Position numbers and translations under genes: made by a program
NCBI GenBank assembly: GCA_037045225.1
Contig: JBAOHZ010000009.1
Location: 1,178,001 to 1,242,000, forward strand
Origin: Nitrospira sp.
Lineage (GTDB): Bacteria; Nitrospirota; Nitrospiria; Nitrospirales; Nitrospiraceae
Length of the DNA stretch: 64,000 bases
Reading direction: 5' to 3'
Notes under the pieces: model-generated
The model's input: the letters and a program-made list of their open reading frames with translations, nothing else
What the model was told of the DNA's origin: nothing
The model's database searches: none
Part shown: positions 9,071 through 17,247 of the stretch, piece by piece
Numbering within the stretch: the stretch's first letter is position 1
Layout: each line of letters starts with the position of its first letter

Positions 9071-9832
9071 TCATGAGGCGGACGGAGGCTGGGCAGAGAG
9101 TGCCGACGGTGAGGCGCCAGTCGCCTCACGCTCCAGCAACATCCGTTTCCGCTCAACACCCCAGCGGTAGCCAGCAAGCCCTCCATCCTGGCGCACCACA
9201 CGATGGCAAGGAATGGCAACCGCCAACGGATTTGCACCGCACGCCTGCCCGACGGCCCGCATGGACTTGGGCAACCCCAGGCGATTCGCGATGTCGGCGT
9301 AGGTCGCGGTCGACCCAACAGGAATGCGTTGCAATGCCTGCCACACCCGCTGCTGAAACGCCGTGCCTCGAATGTCGAGAGGAAGATTCAATCCTCGACC
9401 CGGCGCTTCCACGAAGCCGACCACGGTTGCGACCAGACCCTCAAAGGCAGCATCCCCGCCAATGAGGCGTGCACGGGGAAACCGGTCGTGAAGATCCCGC
9501 GTCACGGCTTCGGGATCATCACCCAACAGAATGGCACACACCCCGCGCTCACTTCGGGCGACGAGGATCGCCCCCAGCGAACAGTCTCCTACCGCGAACC
9601 AGATATCGGCTTGTGCGCCGCCGGCACGGTCGCGTGACGGAGTCGTGCCCAAGAGGGCATGCGAGGCTTCATAGAAAGGCCCGGAAGCATTAAATCCGGC
9701 CTGGTACAACGCATTAGTCACCGACCGAGGCCGCTCCAGTTCCTGCCGCACACGCGTCGCCCGATGGACGGTGGCATACCCCTGCCATCCTCCAGCGCCC
9801 TGCACTCTCCCCCTCATCGGCACAGCCCACAC
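9071..9832 (-). CDS. O6-methylguanine-DNA methyltransferase; Ada protein lacking its N-terminal domain
   Basis: Suicide repair of O6-alkylguanine. The C-terminal domain carries the acceptor cysteine in PCHRVVR (about residues 205-211) and the DNA-binding helix region VGSTATYADIANRLG. Ahead of it, ATVHRATRVRQEL and ALYQAGFNASGPFYEAS match the second half of the AraC-type helix-turn-helix of Ada proteins. The zinc-binding methylphosphotriester domain and the first half of the AraC domain are missing, and the space upstream (only 38 bp to the next gene) cannot hold them. It can probably still repair DNA but should not sense methylation as a regulator. Confidence 0.87.
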   Translation of the reverse strand: MWAVPMRGRVQGAGGWQGYATVHRATRVRQELERPRSVTNALYQAGFNASGPFYEASHALLGTTPSRDRAGGAQADIWFAVGDCSLGAILVARSERGVCAILLGDDPEAVTRDLHDRFPRARLIGGDAAFEGLVATVVGFVEAPGRGLNLPLDIRGTAFQQRVWQALQRIPVGSTATYADIANRLGLPKSMRAVGQACGANPLAVAIPCHRVVRQDGGLAGYRWGVERKRMLLEREATGASPSALSAQPPSAS

Positions 9833-9870
9833 TCCGTTTCCGGCGTTTCAATCCCCCGCCGATCCGCCCG

Positions 9871-10239
9871 TTACTTCACTTCGACGGCCGTGCCGTACAC
9901 CTGCGTGCAGGCTCGCGAGAACAGGATGAAGTATTGGAAATAGCCGTCAACGGTGACTTCCACCATGGCATCCGCCAGCGGCTTCGTGCGCAGCGCATCC
10001 TCGACGGCATTCCTCAGCTCATTCCCCCCGGTAATCGGAATGAGGCCAAGAAGATGATAGACACAATCCTGCCCGCGCACCTTTCCCAATTCAATATACC
10101 CACCCGGCGCCAGGGGCTTCGTGGAAGGCGCGATACCCCCAGGATGATGCATACAGCCGGCGCTGAACGTCGCCGCCAGCAACACCGCAAGAGTCCACCC
10201 CCTCATCCGCCACTTCGTCACATGCTGTTTCATCATCAC
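9871..10239 (-). CDS. Small lipoprotein
   Basis: 122 residues. The signal sequence WTLAVLLAATFSAGC gives a lipobox with Cys29. The mature region has GGYIELGKVRGQDCVYHLLG and LADAMVEVTVDGYFQYF, and two further cysteines (CVYH, RACTQVYG) that could form a disulfide. No function is recognised. It resembles TRL-like small lipoproteins in general layout, but this is weak. Confidence 0.72.
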   Translation of the reverse strand: MMMKQHVTKWRMRGWTLAVLLAATFSAGCMHHPGGIAPSTKPLAPGGYIELGKVRGQDCVYHLLGLIPITGGNELRNAVEDALRTKPLADAMVEVTVDGYFQYFILFSRACTQVYGTAVEVK

Positions 10240-10532
10240 GTGTCATTCCTTTCGTGTGCGCAGCCACCACTGGCCACGCCGTGTGATACCCACGCAGGGA
10301 GCACCATGGTTGTGATATCGCTGAGGGTCCGTACTGGGAATTACCTGGCAGAGCACACAGCAAGAACGTGCTTGCCTTAATCTTGCACGCCTACCCATCC
10401 ATCCTCAACCCTAAAAAGCGCGCAAGCGGCGGGTGGCTCATAATGCGACAGTGGTTTCGCCGGAACGATGGCGTTGAGGTCTATTCGCATCACAAGGCGA
10501 ACAGCCGTTCCCTTCTCGAGGCGTGAGGATCC

Positions 10533-10907
10533 ATGGGCAAGAAATTGACACTGATCACCGCCTCGGGAGCCTTGGTCATTGTGCTCATGGGGGTGATTCT
10601 CGGCCTCGGCGAACTTGCAATTCGCTCCGTCCATCTTCTTCGAGACGGGATTCCATTCTTTGAAAGTCAGGCCGGAGGGAGGGTCGGCCCGATTACCTTG
10701 GACCAAGAGCTCGGCTGGAAGGCGACCGAGTATTACCGGGAAACGTTGGTGGAGAAAACCAAAGACGGGCAGTTGTATCCGGTTCGACGATCCCAGACAC
10801 GGTATGGATTCCGTCAGTTCGGCGACCTGAACTCCAACCGGCTCAAGATGCTCGTCATCGGCGATTCCTTTCACTCACCGACCCAGCCAACGCCGCCCGC
10901 GGCCTAG
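10533..10907 (+). pseudogene. N-terminal fragment of an SGNH/GDSL-type hydrolase
   Basis: 124 residues: one N-terminal transmembrane helix (ALVIVLMGVILGLGELAIR) followed by sequence typical of membrane-anchored SGNH proteins (LDQELGWKATEYYRET, then YGFRQFGD). It breaks immediately after the nucleophile block KMLVIGDSF, where the reading frame changes to a proline-rich tail and stops. The remaining three quarters of the catalytic domain is not found in the following 175 bp. Good ribosome site (GAGG). Most likely a deletion remnant. Confidence 0.65.
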
Positions 10908-11082
10908 CCCGCATGATTCATGACGGTTCGTCGCGAAAGCGCCGAGTCACGTGGCGAGATCGGCGAGCGAGATAGCAGCGTGCCGACAAGCCTTGTGAGG
11001 CAACGATAGTACACGCTATGCACGCAGATCCCACATCACGTTGCGCGTCAGACTGCACACTCAGGGCAAGGCATCTCTGGCG

Positions 11083-12084
11083 TCATCTTTGGCTCGCGCA
11101 CTCTCGCTCGGCTGGTTTCTCCACATGACCGCCGAATTGATACCGCATCGCCGAGAGGACCTTTTCGGCAAAGGTGTGGTCTTGGCGCGATCGGAACCTG
11201 GTGTAGAGCGAGGCCGACAGGACCTCCGCTGGCACTCCTTCCTCGACCGCCGCCATCACCGTCCAGCGCCCCTCGCCCGAATCCTGAACGGAACCGGTAA
11301 AATTGGACAGGTCCGGATTATCCGCCATGGCAGTGGCGGTCAAGTCGAGCAGCCACGAGCCCACCACACTGCCTCGTCGCCACACCTCGGCAATGTCGGG
11401 AAGGTTCAAATCATATCGTATCTCCTCAGGGAGCTGCTTCGAGTTGGCATGCCGAAAAATATCGAACCCTTCTGCGTAGGCTTGCATCAGGCCGTACTCA
11501 ATACCGTTGTGGACCATTTTCACGAAATGGCCGGCGCCGGCTGGCCCGCAATATAAGTAGCCGTCTTCTGCCGTTCCCTTCATTCCGTCCCGCCCCTTGG
11601 TCCGTTGGATGTCACCCCGACCAGGCGCCAGGGTTTTAAAAATTGGATCAAGATGCGCCACCACGGGCTGGGGGCCGCCGATCATCAGGCAATAGCCTCG
11701 CTCCAACCCCCAGGTTCCCCCGCTCGTTCCGACATCCACGTAATGGAGTCCTTTCACTGCCAGCGCCTTGGCACGCCGGACATCATCCTTGAAATAGGAG
11801 TTGCCTCCATCGATGACGATGTCCTTCGAACTGAGCCGCTGGGCAAGCGCCTCCACGGTCGCCTCGGTGGGGTCGCCCGACGGCACCATCACCCACACAA
11901 TACGCGGTGGTGTTAAGCACCGGATGAGCTCATCCATAGAACCAGCCCCGACAGCCCCCTCAAGAACCAGCCGCTGGACCTGTTCAGAATCCTTGTCGAA
12001 CACCACACACTGGTGCCCGCCACGGATCAACCGCTTCACCATATTGGCTCCCATTCGCCCCAATCCGATCATCCCCAGTTGCAT
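11083..12084 (-). CDS. gnd: 6-phosphogluconate dehydrogenase, decarboxylating (short form)
   Basis: Converts 6-phosphogluconate to ribulose 5-phosphate and CO2. 333 residues with the Rossmann signature MIGLGRMGANM (5-15), the substrate loop GTSGGTWGLERGYCLM (119-134) and the catalytic block GHFVKMVHNGIEYG (K189, N193, E196). The length fits the short form rather than the 470-residue enzyme. An acidic residue (Asp30) ends beta strand 2, which suggests a preference for NAD+ over NADP+; this is inference. Last gene of the pentose phosphate operon. Confidence 0.95.
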   Translation of the reverse strand: MQLGMIGLGRMGANMVKRLIRGGHQCVVFDKDSEQVQRLVLEGAVGAGSMDELIRCLTPPRIVWVMVPSGDPTEATVEALAQRLSSKDIVIDGGNSYFKDDVRRAKALAVKGLHYVDVGTSGGTWGLERGYCLMIGGPQPVVAHLDPIFKTLAPGRGDIQRTKGRDGMKGTAEDGYLYCGPAGAGHFVKMVHNGIEYGLMQAYAEGFDIFRHANSKQLPEEIRYDLNLPDIAEVWRRGSVVGSWLLDLTATAMADNPDLSNFTGSVQDSGEGRWTVMAAVEEGVPAEVLSASLYTRFRSRQDHTFAEKVLSAMRYQFGGHVEKPAERECASQR

Positions 12085-12171
12085 AGATTGCTCCCTACTC
12101 CGGCCACGCCGACGCCTCGCGGTTGTCCATCACTCACCATCAGCCACGCACCGCCCGATTCGACGGAACGG

Positions 12172-12841
12172 TCACGGGGGATTCACTTTTGTTTCTGCCC
12201 ACAAGCGCTCTCCACCGATGAACGCATGGGCGTTACCCCCAAGACGAACACCTTCCGGAAAGTGCTTGAGTTTTTTGACATTGCCGCCGCCGAGCAGGAT
12301 ATCGTCTGCCACCAGCGCGTGCTTCAGGCGGATCACCACATCTTCCACCGTGCGTCGCCATTTCTTTTTACCTAAGCCGCTCAAGCCCCCGGCGCCCGAC
12401 ATAATCCTCGAAGGTTCCGTCTTTCTTGTACGGCAAATGTGCCAGCTCCATCGGCATGATCACATTGTCTGCAATCAACGCAGAGCCCAACCCGGTTCCC
12501 AGGCCGAGAAACAGCATCCTGCCTCCCTCATAACCGCCGAGGGCCTGCATGGCCGCATCATTGATCAACGTGACGGGGCATCCGAAGGCCTTCTTGAAAT
12601 CGAACCGCACCCAACCGGCGCCCAAGTTTTTGGGCTCTGCCAACAGTGCACCGCGGATCACGGGGCCGGGATACCCGATCGACACCACGTCGTACTTCGA
12701 ACCCTGGATCGCCTTCAGTACGCCGGCGACCATCTTCTGGGCCGTCAAGCCCGGTCCGGAAGGAAACTTGCGCACAGGCTGCTGCCCGGACAGCAGCATC
12801 TTGACGTGCGTGCCGCCGACATCCACCACCAGGATCTTCAT
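12172..12841 (-). pseudogene. ppgK: Polyphosphate glucokinase (ROK family), interrupted by a +1 frameshift
   Basis: Would phosphorylate glucose with polyphosphate, feeding zwf. The first part (from ATG 12841) shows KILVVDVGGTHVKMLL (phosphate loop), SIGYPGPVIRG, LINDAAMQALGGY and LGLGTGLGSALI. The frame stops at TAA after GRRGLERLR; the second part continues in another frame with GKKKWRRTVEDVV and LGGGNVKKLKHFP to a stop at 12172. Removing one base (the T at plus-strand 12373) restores ERLGKKKW. The shift point is CTT AGG T, so a programmed slip, a mutation or a sequencing error are all possible. Lies between zwf and gnd. Confidence 0.8.
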
Positions 12842-12902
12842 CGGTTGCCCTCGGCGACATACCGCACCGTCAGATTCCACCTGACACCGCCCACCCCGGC
12901 CG

Positions 12903-14288
12903 TCATTCATGCTCCTTCGGACTCTGCCACCCTCCGAACGCAGCGATCAGCCCCTGAGACTTGTCCGGCCCCCATGTGCCCGGCTCATACTCATACACCG
13001 TCGTCGGCATCCTCAGGATTGGGTCCACCACGCGCCACGTCGCTTCCACGCCATCCTGCCGCGCGAAGAGCGACGCATCACCGATCATGGCATCGCCGAT
13101 CAACCGTTCATAGGCCTCCATCTCGTCGCCACGCTGGTGACAGACGAAGAGCTCGGTCTCGTCTCCGATCATCTTTTCCCCCGGCACCTTGGCGCGAGCC
13201 CCGATAGCCACCGCCATTCGATCGGGACCGAGCCGAAAACGCACATAATTGCGTTGCCCTCCCTGCGCCTCAGCAAACACGTTCTGGGGCGGACGCTTCA
13301 AGGTCACGAAGACTTCCGTCGCCGTGACCGGCAGGCATTTGCCGGCCCGGATAAAGAACGGCACGCCAGCCCAGCGCCAGGAATCAAGCTCGATCTGAAG
13401 CGACGCGAATGTCTCGACTTGCGAATCGGAAGCCACTCCGGTTTCCGTTCGATAGCCGCGAAACTGTCCACGGACCAGGGTGTGCTCGGTCAGCGGCCGC
13501 ATGCGTTTAAAGATCTTGATCCGCTCATCGCGCAACGCTTCCCCCGCTCCGCTGATGGGCGGTTCCATCGCCACATTCGCCACCACTTGCAGGAGGTGGT
13601 TCTGAACCACGTCGCGAAGCGCCCCGGTTTCTTCATAAAAGCTGCCTCGACCGGACACGCCGAACTGCTCCGCCATCGTGATCTGCACGCTTTCCACGTA
13701 GCCGCGATTCCAAATCGGTTCGAGGAATGAATTGGCAAAGCGGAAATACAATAAATTTTGGATCGACTCCTTGCCCAGATAATGGTCGATCCGGAAGATT
13801 GCCGACTCGTCGAAGGCCCGGTGCAAGGTTTGGTTCAACGCTTGGGCTGAGGCGAGATCCCGCCCGAACGGTTTTTCGACGACCACCCGCGCGCCCTGTG
13901 CGCAGCCTGACGTCCTCAGTCCCTCGACTGCGGTGGGGAAGACGCTCGGCGGGATCGCCAGGTAATAGAGGGGGTGCCGGGCACCGCCGAGCTTCTTGCG
14001 GAGGCGGGTGAACGTGCCCGCATCCTCATAATCGCCATCGATATACTGCAGCAGCTGCACGAGCTTGGCAAAGGCCGCCTCATCCACTCCACCGCCGAAC
14101 TGTGTGAGGCTCTCACGGACCCGATCTCGGAGCTGTTCGATGGTTCGATTCCCTTTCGCCACCCCGATGACCGGCACCGTTAGGTGTCCTCGCTTGATCA
14201 TGGCCTGCAAGGCGGGAAAGATTTTTTTGAACGCCAGATCTCCCGTAGCACCGAACAGCACGAGCACGTCTGTACGCGAGTCGCTCAT
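12903..14288 (-). CDS. zwf: Glucose-6-phosphate 1-dehydrogenase
   Basis: Oxidises glucose 6-phosphate to 6-phosphogluconolactone, the entry of the oxidative pentose phosphate pathway. 461 residues with the nucleotide motif GATGDLA (13-19), EKPFGRDL (138-145) and the substrate-binding signature RIDHYLGKE (166-174). Slightly short against the usual 480-510 residues but with no visible gap. Runs in the minus-strand operon after tal-pgi and before the glucokinase. No 6-phosphogluconolactonase gene is seen in the operon. Confidence 0.96.
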   Translation of the reverse strand: MSDSRTDVLVLFGATGDLAFKKIFPALQAMIKRGHLTVPVIGVAKGNRTIEQLRDRVRESLTQFGGGVDEAAFAKLVQLLQYIDGDYEDAGTFTRLRKKLGGARHPLYYLAIPPSVFPTAVEGLRTSGCAQGARVVVEKPFGRDLASAQALNQTLHRAFDESAIFRIDHYLGKESIQNLLYFRFANSFLEPIWNRGYVESVQITMAEQFGVSGRGSFYEETGALRDVVQNHLLQVVANVAMEPPISGAGEALRDERIKIFKRMRPLTEHTLVRGQFRGYRTETGVASDSQVETFASLQIELDSWRWAGVPFFIRAGKCLPVTATEVFVTLKRPPQNVFAEAQGGQRNYVRFRLGPDRMAVAIGARAKVPGEKMIGDETELFVCHQRGDEMEAYERLIGDAMIGDASLFARQDGVEATWRVVDPILRMPTTVYEYEPGTWGPDKSQGLIAAFGGWQSPKEHE

Positions 14289-14334
14289 CAGGCCCCCCAG
14301 ATTGAATCACATGGTTTCATCCACAACATCGTCT

Positions 14335-17214
14335 TCAGGCCAACGCCTGCTCCATAGCCGACCTCAACGTCGCCAGTCCCGCGTGGACATCGGCGCCCAG
14401 ATGCACGCGCAACAGCCGTCGATTTCGCTCCGCCAGGACCTGGAAATCCCCGCGGGCCTGCGCAGCTTTGACGATGCCGAACGAATAACGCTGGCCCGGT
14501 ACCGGCAGGTCGACGGCATCGTCGTGAGTGATCTGGAGAAACAGGCCGCTGTTCGGGCCACCCTTATAGGCCTGTCCCGTGGAGTGGAGAAATCGAGGCC
14601 CGAAGCCGAGGCAGGTGGCGACCTGTTTCCGGTCTCGCACCCGATGGCGGATCGCTTGGAGGGCCGCGTCATATTCCGGACTCATTTCGAGATAGGCGAG
14701 GAGCGCGAAATACTCGCCCGCGGCAAGTCGATTCAGGTGCGCGGTGAGATACCCCTTAAGCGAGGGCGATGCTCCCGCCGCCGACTGAAGAAGCGTCGCA
14801 TAGTGAGGAACCGCATAGAGTCTTAGCCCCTCCGCCTCGAAAAACGGAGATTCCGGCGGAAGGGTCTTGGTTCGTTCATACTCCGTCGTCAACTGTTTGG
14901 TCGCCAGTTTGCTCGCCTCCACATCCGGCTGGTTAAACGGGTTGAGCTCCAGGATCGACCCTGCCACCGCCGTGGCAAATTCCCAGCGGAAAAATTCCTG
15001 CCCCAAGTCATACCGCTCGGCCACTGAAATACGAACCACCGGTTGGCCGGCCTGCTCAAGCAGGTCGATGGCCTCGTCCTGGCTCTTCTCGGGCTCTGTC
15101 TGCAACCGGACATAGACGAACAACCGGTCGGCGCCATAGACCTCAGGAGGTCCAAGCGGTTCACGATCGATCGGAACGATTCCCTTCCCCTCCTTACCGG
15201 TCGACTCGGCCAGGAGTTGCTCAAGCCAGGCGCCCAACGCCGCCAAGCCGGGCGAGGTGATGATCGTCACCTTGTCGCGGCCATGATTGGCGCACACCCC
15301 AAGGATCGCCCCGAGCACCAGGCCTGGGTTTTTCTCAGCCGGCACATACGCAGAACAGGCCTCCACCATTTCCTCGGCACGTTCGAGAAACTGGGCGACG
15401 TCGACACCCATCACCGCAGCAGGCACCATGCCGAAGTTTGAGAGGGCCGAATAACGGCCTCCGATCGTGAGCAGCCCGAAGTAGAGATGGCGAAACCCAT
15501 CGGTCTCGGCCGTGTGTTGCAAGGCCGAACCGGGATCGGTGACCGCAATGAACTGCTGTACGGCCGCTCTGGCTCCCACGAGGTGCTGCAGGCGGTCAAA
15601 AAAGTATTCTTTGAGGATGTTCGGCTCAAGGGTGCTGCCGGACTTACTCGAGACGATGAATAATGTCGTCGCAAGATGCACGCTGTTCTCGACGGTTTGG
15701 ATCTGAGCAGGGTCGGTCGAGTCCAGCACGTGGAGCTCCGGATACCCCGCTTGCTTTCCGAACGTCTTCCGCAGCACTTCCGGGCACAGGCTCGAACCGC
15801 CCATTCCCAATAACACCGCATGGGTGAATCCTCTGCGCCAGGTTTCTTCGGCGAGATTGGTGAGCAGCGGAAGATGAGCCAACTGTTGATCGGTGACGCC
15901 CAGCCAACCAAGCCAATGGCTTTCGTCCTGATTGGTCCAGAGAGCCGGATCGCGATCCCACAGCCGTCGCACCTTGTGGCCGTCGCTCCATGCCTTCAGC
16001 GAGGATTGCACAGCGGTAGCCAGGTGTTGCGGCAGCGTATAGGATTGCCCATCGACCAGAGCCGATGGGTTCCCTTTGGATTGCTGTTCGACCGCAAGCA
16101 GCAGCTTGTCAAAGGCCTCCCTGAACAACTGCACCCCCTCATCCAAGAGCCGATCGGTGATCGCCTTCATCGAGAGCCCCGCTCGCTCCAAGTCCCGCAG
16201 GCTGGCCTTCGCATCATTGACTCCCTCGGTAATCCGAGTGACTGGAAGGCCGTGATCACGGAACGCCTCGAGCGTCGCAGGAGGGATCGTATTGACAGTC
16301 TCTGGACCGATCAGTTCCTCCACATACAACACGTCACGGTAGGCGTGATTTTTTGTGCCAGTACTGGCCCAGAGGAGCCGCTGGGTCATCGCCCCCCGCT
16401 GAGCGAGCGCTTCCCAGCGTGACCCGGAGAACAACGTTTGATACCGCTGATAGGCCAGCTTGGCATTCGCAATGGCAATCTTCCCTCGAAGATTCCTGAG
16501 CATCGCCTGTTCCGCGCCATCCCTGACGGTGTTGAGGCGCGCGGCGATCGCGCTATCCACCGCCGTATCAATGCGGCTGACGAAAAAGCTGGCCACACTC
16601 GCCACGCCGCTCACATCACCGCCCCTCGCCGCCAACTGTTCCAACCCCGTGAGATAGGCCTCGGCGACTTGTTCATACCTCTCCTGCGCGAAGATAAGGG
16701 TCACATTGACATTGATCCCATCCTCGAGCAGTGGAGCGATCGCCCTGATCCCCTCCTGAGTGGCCGGAACCTTGATCATCAGGTTGTCGCGTCCAACGGC
16801 CTCCCAAAGCCGCTTCGCCTCATCGAGCGTGCCCCTGGTGTCATGGGCCAAATGAGGCGAGACCTCAAAGCTCACGTAGCCGTCTCGCCGATTCGTCCGG
16901 GCATACACCGGGCGCAGAAGGTCCGCCGCGGCCCGGATATCCTCGATGGCCAACCATTCGTAACAGACTTTCGCGTTCAGACCAGGCTCTAGCCTGAGCG
17001 CTCTCAGGGATTCGGCATAGTCCGAGCTGCCGTTGATAGCCTGCTCAAAAATGCTGGGATTCGAGGTCATTCCAGATAAACCATCATTGGTGATGAGGCG
17101 TTGTAATTCCCCACTAGTCATGAAACTCCGCCGGATAAAATCCAACCAGACGGATTGTCCGAGCATGGAGAGGATACGAACCGGATTCATCGTGGCGGTC
17201 TGTGAAACGTTCAT
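14335..17214 (-). CDS. Bifunctional transaldolase / glucose-6-phosphate isomerase
   Basis: 959-residue fusion. Residues 1-370 are transaldolase: WLDFIRRSFM, GMTSNPSIFEQAI, the Schiff-base lysine in NLMIKVPATQEG and TGTKN. Residues about 400-950 are phosphoglucose isomerase: LLGMGGSSLCPEVL, SKSGSTLEPN and a C-terminal GPRFLHSTGQAYKGG. The two activities interconvert sugar phosphates around fructose 6-phosphate, which lets the operon cycle carbon between the two pathways. AAGGAG lies 8 bp before the ATG at 17214. It sits between tkt and zwf. The fusion is known in several bacterial lineages. Confidence 0.95.
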   Translation of the reverse strand: MNVSQTATMNPVRILSMLGQSVWLDFIRRSFMTSGELQRLITNDGLSGMTSNPSIFEQAINGSSDYAESLRALRLEPGLNAKVCYEWLAIEDIRAAADLLRPVYARTNRRDGYVSFEVSPHLAHDTRGTLDEAKRLWEAVGRDNLMIKVPATQEGIRAIAPLLEDGINVNVTLIFAQERYEQVAEAYLTGLEQLAARGGDVSGVASVASFFVSRIDTAVDSAIAARLNTVRDGAEQAMLRNLRGKIAIANAKLAYQRYQTLFSGSRWEALAQRGAMTQRLLWASTGTKNHAYRDVLYVEELIGPETVNTIPPATLEAFRDHGLPVTRITEGVNDAKASLRDLERAGLSMKAITDRLLDEGVQLFREAFDKLLLAVEQQSKGNPSALVDGQSYTLPQHLATAVQSSLKAWSDGHKVRRLWDRDPALWTNQDESHWLGWLGVTDQQLAHLPLLTNLAEETWRRGFTHAVLLGMGGSSLCPEVLRKTFGKQAGYPELHVLDSTDPAQIQTVENSVHLATTLFIVSSKSGSTLEPNILKEYFFDRLQHLVGARAAVQQFIAVTDPGSALQHTAETDGFRHLYFGLLTIGGRYSALSNFGMVPAAVMGVDVAQFLERAEEMVEACSAYVPAEKNPGLVLGAILGVCANHGRDKVTIITSPGLAALGAWLEQLLAESTGKEGKGIVPIDREPLGPPEVYGADRLFVYVRLQTEPEKSQDEAIDLLEQAGQPVVRISVAERYDLGQEFFRWEFATAVAGSILELNPFNQPDVEASKLATKQLTTEYERTKTLPPESPFFEAEGLRLYAVPHYATLLQSAAGASPSLKGYLTAHLNRLAAGEYFALLAYLEMSPEYDAALQAIRHRVRDRKQVATCLGFGPRFLHSTGQAYKGGPNSGLFLQITHDDAVDLPVPGQRYSFGIVKAAQARGDFQVLAERNRRLLRVHLGADVHAGLATLRSAMEQALA

Positions 17215-17247
17215 TAGGGTATCTCCTTGAAGATGGTCGTGACAGGA

